A stretch of 64,000 nucleotides of DNA from Thioalkalivibrio nitratireducens DSM 14787. Lineage in GTDB: Bacteria > Pseudomonadota > Gammaproteobacteria > Ectothiorhodospirales > Ectothiorhodospiraceae. The stretch lies in the NCBI RefSeq assembly GCF_000321415.2, contig NC_019902.2, positions 1,736,001 to 1,800,000 of the forward strand, written 5' to 3'. Positions within the stretch are counted from its first letter, which is position 1, and every line of letters starts with the position of its first letter. The position numbers and the translations under genes are program-made. The notes beneath the pieces are model-generated. The model was not told where the DNA came from. It made no database searches and saw only the letters and a list, made by a program, of their open reading frames with translations. Shown piece after piece: positions 62,285-64,000 of this stretch.

Positions 62285-63347
62285 CGCCGGCTACCTCGAC
62301 CCTGCACCTGGTGGTTCCCGGCCCGCCGAATCAGCGAACCGGCGGCTACCTCTACGACGCACGCATGGCGGAAGGCCTGCGCGCGCTCGGGTGGCAGGTC
62401 TTCGTTCACGGACTCGGTGGGCGTTTCCCGGGTCCGGATCCGGAGGCCGAACGTGCGCTGTCACGACTTCTCGCCGCGTTGCCCGATGGAGCGCCGGTGC
62501 TGATCGACGGGCTGGCGCTCGGAGGTCTGCCCGACCCGCTGGCAGCGCACGCATCCAGGCTGCACCCGATCGCCCTGGTGCACCACCCCCTCCGTGACGA
62601 AACCGGTCTGTCGCCCGCGCGCGCTGCAGAGTTGGAGTCACTCGAGCGCCGCGCCCTCGCTCACTGCCGTGGCGTGATCGTCAGCAGCCCCTACACCGCC
62701 CGTCGGCTCCGGGCCTGGATACCGGACCGGATCGGTATTCGCTGCGTGCTGCCCGGTACCGCCGCGGCCATCGAGGCACCGGCCCCGGGTGCCCACGCGC
62801 CCCCGCGCATCCTCTGCGTCGGAACGGTGATCCCCGCAAGGGCCAGGACCTGCTGGTGCGCGCGCTCACTGCGCTGCGCGACATCCCCTGGCACTGCGTG
62901 ATTGCCGGCAGTCTGGAGAGGCACCCGGAATTTGCGCGCCAGGTACGGGAGCAGATCCGCCAGGCCGGGATCGACGACCGGGTGCACCTGGTCCGCGAAT
63001 GCACCTCGGCTCGACTCGAGTATCTGTACCACTCATCCGGTCTGTTCGTGCTGCCCTCCTGGTACGAGGGCTACGGCATGGCCTTTGCCGAGGCAATGGC
63101 TCACGGTCTGCCCGTGATCGGCACACATGGGGGCGCGATCCCGGATACCGTTCCGGCACACGCCGGAGTCCTTGTCGCCCCGGGGGATCTCGAAGCGCTG
63201 ACGCAGGCCCTTGCCGATCTCCTGCAGGATCCGTCGGCCCGCGCCCGTCTCGGCCAGGGGGCGCGGCGCCATGCCCGCACGCTGCCCGACTGGCCGGAGG
63301 TCGCGCAACGCCTCGCGTCGGCGATCCGGGAGCTGGCGGGACCATGA
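62281..63347 (+). CDS. family 4 glycosyltransferase, apparent frameshift
   Basis: The start is TTG 62281, overlapping the PTPS-like stop. The N-terminal donor/acceptor domain ([24 protein letters not shown]) runs to ILCVGTVIP, then the frame slips near 62835 at a CCCC run. One extra C restores [12 protein letters not shown] and the GT4 C-terminus ([33 protein letters not shown], with the E-x7-E motif), giving about 355 residues. The neighbours suggest it glycosylates a pterin-like or lipid acceptor. The frameshift may be a sequencing error. Confidence 0.82.
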
Positions 63348-64000
63348 GCAGCCGGTTCGAGGCGGACTGGCTGTCGCTGCGCGAACCCGCCGATCGACGC
63401 GCACGGTCGGCCAGATTGGTCGAGGGGTTCCGGGCCTGGAGTCGGGGCCGCGACCCCCTCCACGTCGTCGATCTCGGAGCGGGCACCGGCGCCAACCTGC
63501 GCTTTCTGGCCCCGCAGCTGCCGGTGCGACAATACTGGACGCTGATCGACCACGATCCTGCGCTGCTCGCGCGGGTGCATATCCCGGACCGAGGACCGAC
63601 CGTGCGCAGCGTTTGCGCCGACCTGCGCCAGTGGCGCGGCGTACTGGGCGAATCCCGGCTCCCGGACCTCGTCACCGCCGCCGCGCTATTGGATCTCGTG
63701 GGCGCGTCCTGGCTCGACGATCTGGTTCAGAGCTGCCGCGAAATGGGCGCGGCCGCCCTGTTCGCACTCAGCTACGACGGACGCCTGTGGGGGGCGCCGC
63801 CCGACCCCGACGACCGCGCCGTGAGGCGGGCGGTGAACGCCCACCAGCAGCGTGACAAGGGTCTGGGCCCCGCGCTGGGTCCCCGCGCCGCGGCGTGTGC
63901 CGCCGCAGGTTTCAGGGCCGCCGGATTTCGGGTTCTGATCGCGCGAAGCCCCTGGCATCTCGGCAGCGAGAGCGAAGAACTGGCCACCACGCTGATTCGC
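63344..64000 (+). CDS. class I SAM methyltransferase, cut by window end
   Basis: The start overlaps the glycosyltransferase stop (ATGA). At least 219 residues are visible. Motif I is VVDLGAGTGANLRF near residue 41, with LIDHDPALLARV after it and VTAAALLDLVGASWLDDL as the motif IV region. It belongs to the coupled pathway set. The substrate is unknown and the C-terminus lies outside the window. Confidence 0.85.
   Translation, partial: MSSRFEADWLSLREPADRRARSARLVEGFRAWSRGRDPLHVVDLGAGTGANLRFLAPQLPVRQYWTLIDHDPALLARVHIPDRGPTVRSVCADLRQWRGVLGESRLPDLVTAAALLDLVGASWLDDLVQSCREMGAAALFALSYDGRLWGAPPDPDDRAVRRAVNAHQQRDKGLGPALGPRAAACAAAGFRAAGFRVLIARSPWHLGSESEELATTLIR

Overview
The window is GC-rich, densely coded bacterial DNA. 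It carries oxidative-type dsrAB, a sulfur-globule-like protein, two DsrC-family proteins, a complete narGHJI operon with narXL, and ubiUVT. This points to a sulfur-oxidising, nitrate-respiring gammaproteobacterium of the Ectothiorhodospiraceae / Thioalkalivibrio kind. The genus is an inference, not something the sequence proves.

Positions 1-17067 form an accessory island of conflict (immunity-type) genes. It holds an alpha/beta-hydrolase cut by the window edge, a truncated DUF4062-STAND gene, a TIR - nSTAND1 - amidase/GH19 set preceded by a coupled 39-codon ORF, a TRAFs-binding-type protein coupled to a TPR-patatin phospholipase, and a TIR gene coupled to a pYEATS-TIR gene. Two truncated gene remnants close it. 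The nSTAND1 gene is split by an IS66-like element (5364-7751) that carries a DNA adenine methylase. The element has imperfect terminal inverted repeats and a perfect 8-bp target duplication; removing it restores one 722-codon reading frame.

Positions 17143-38262 hold the nitrate-respiration block. Three NarK-type transporters, narGHJI, a DsrC-like protein, a PpiC-type isomerase and a methyltransferase run on the minus strand. narXL is divergent. A second minus-strand operon follows: CBS protein, HPP membrane protein (nitrite-transport family), a small Cys-rich protein and a second DsrC-like protein. A LysR regulator and a DGC-domain protein complete the block. Both DsrC-like proteins have Trp where DsrC has its penultimate Cys, so they look regulatory or divergent rather than sulfur-trafficking DsrC.

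Positions 38514-45694 hold a cytochrome c lipoprotein and dsrAB without dsrEFHC or dsrMKJOP. dsrAB is instead followed by an ethylbenzene-dehydrogenase-type haem protein, a DUF2231-like membrane protein and a small triheme cytochrome. A YkgJ-type Cys-cluster protein and a small exported protein come next, then a graveyard of transposase, integrase and oxidoreductase scraps (45817-46436).

Positions 46506-64000 hold ubiU-ubiV-ubiT (O2-independent ubiquinone synthesis), nnrS (frameshifted), a hemerythrin-like protein, a CobW GTPase, a NYN-domain protein, a MuiA-like protein, a TrpD2-like protein, a MazG-like pyrophosphohydrolase, rdgC, a sulfur-globule-like protein, a rhodanese and a CDP-alcohol phosphatidyltransferase. 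It ends with a dehydrogenase gene followed by a tightly coupled PTPS-like - glycosyltransferase - methyltransferase set that runs off the end.

Four apparent single-base losses at C or G runs (two in the transposase, one each in nnrS and the glycosyltransferase) may be sequencing errors rather than real mutations. I see no rRNA, tRNA or CRISPR array. A palindromic intergenic repeat of about 115 bp occurs at several sites, including next to both DsrC-like genes.
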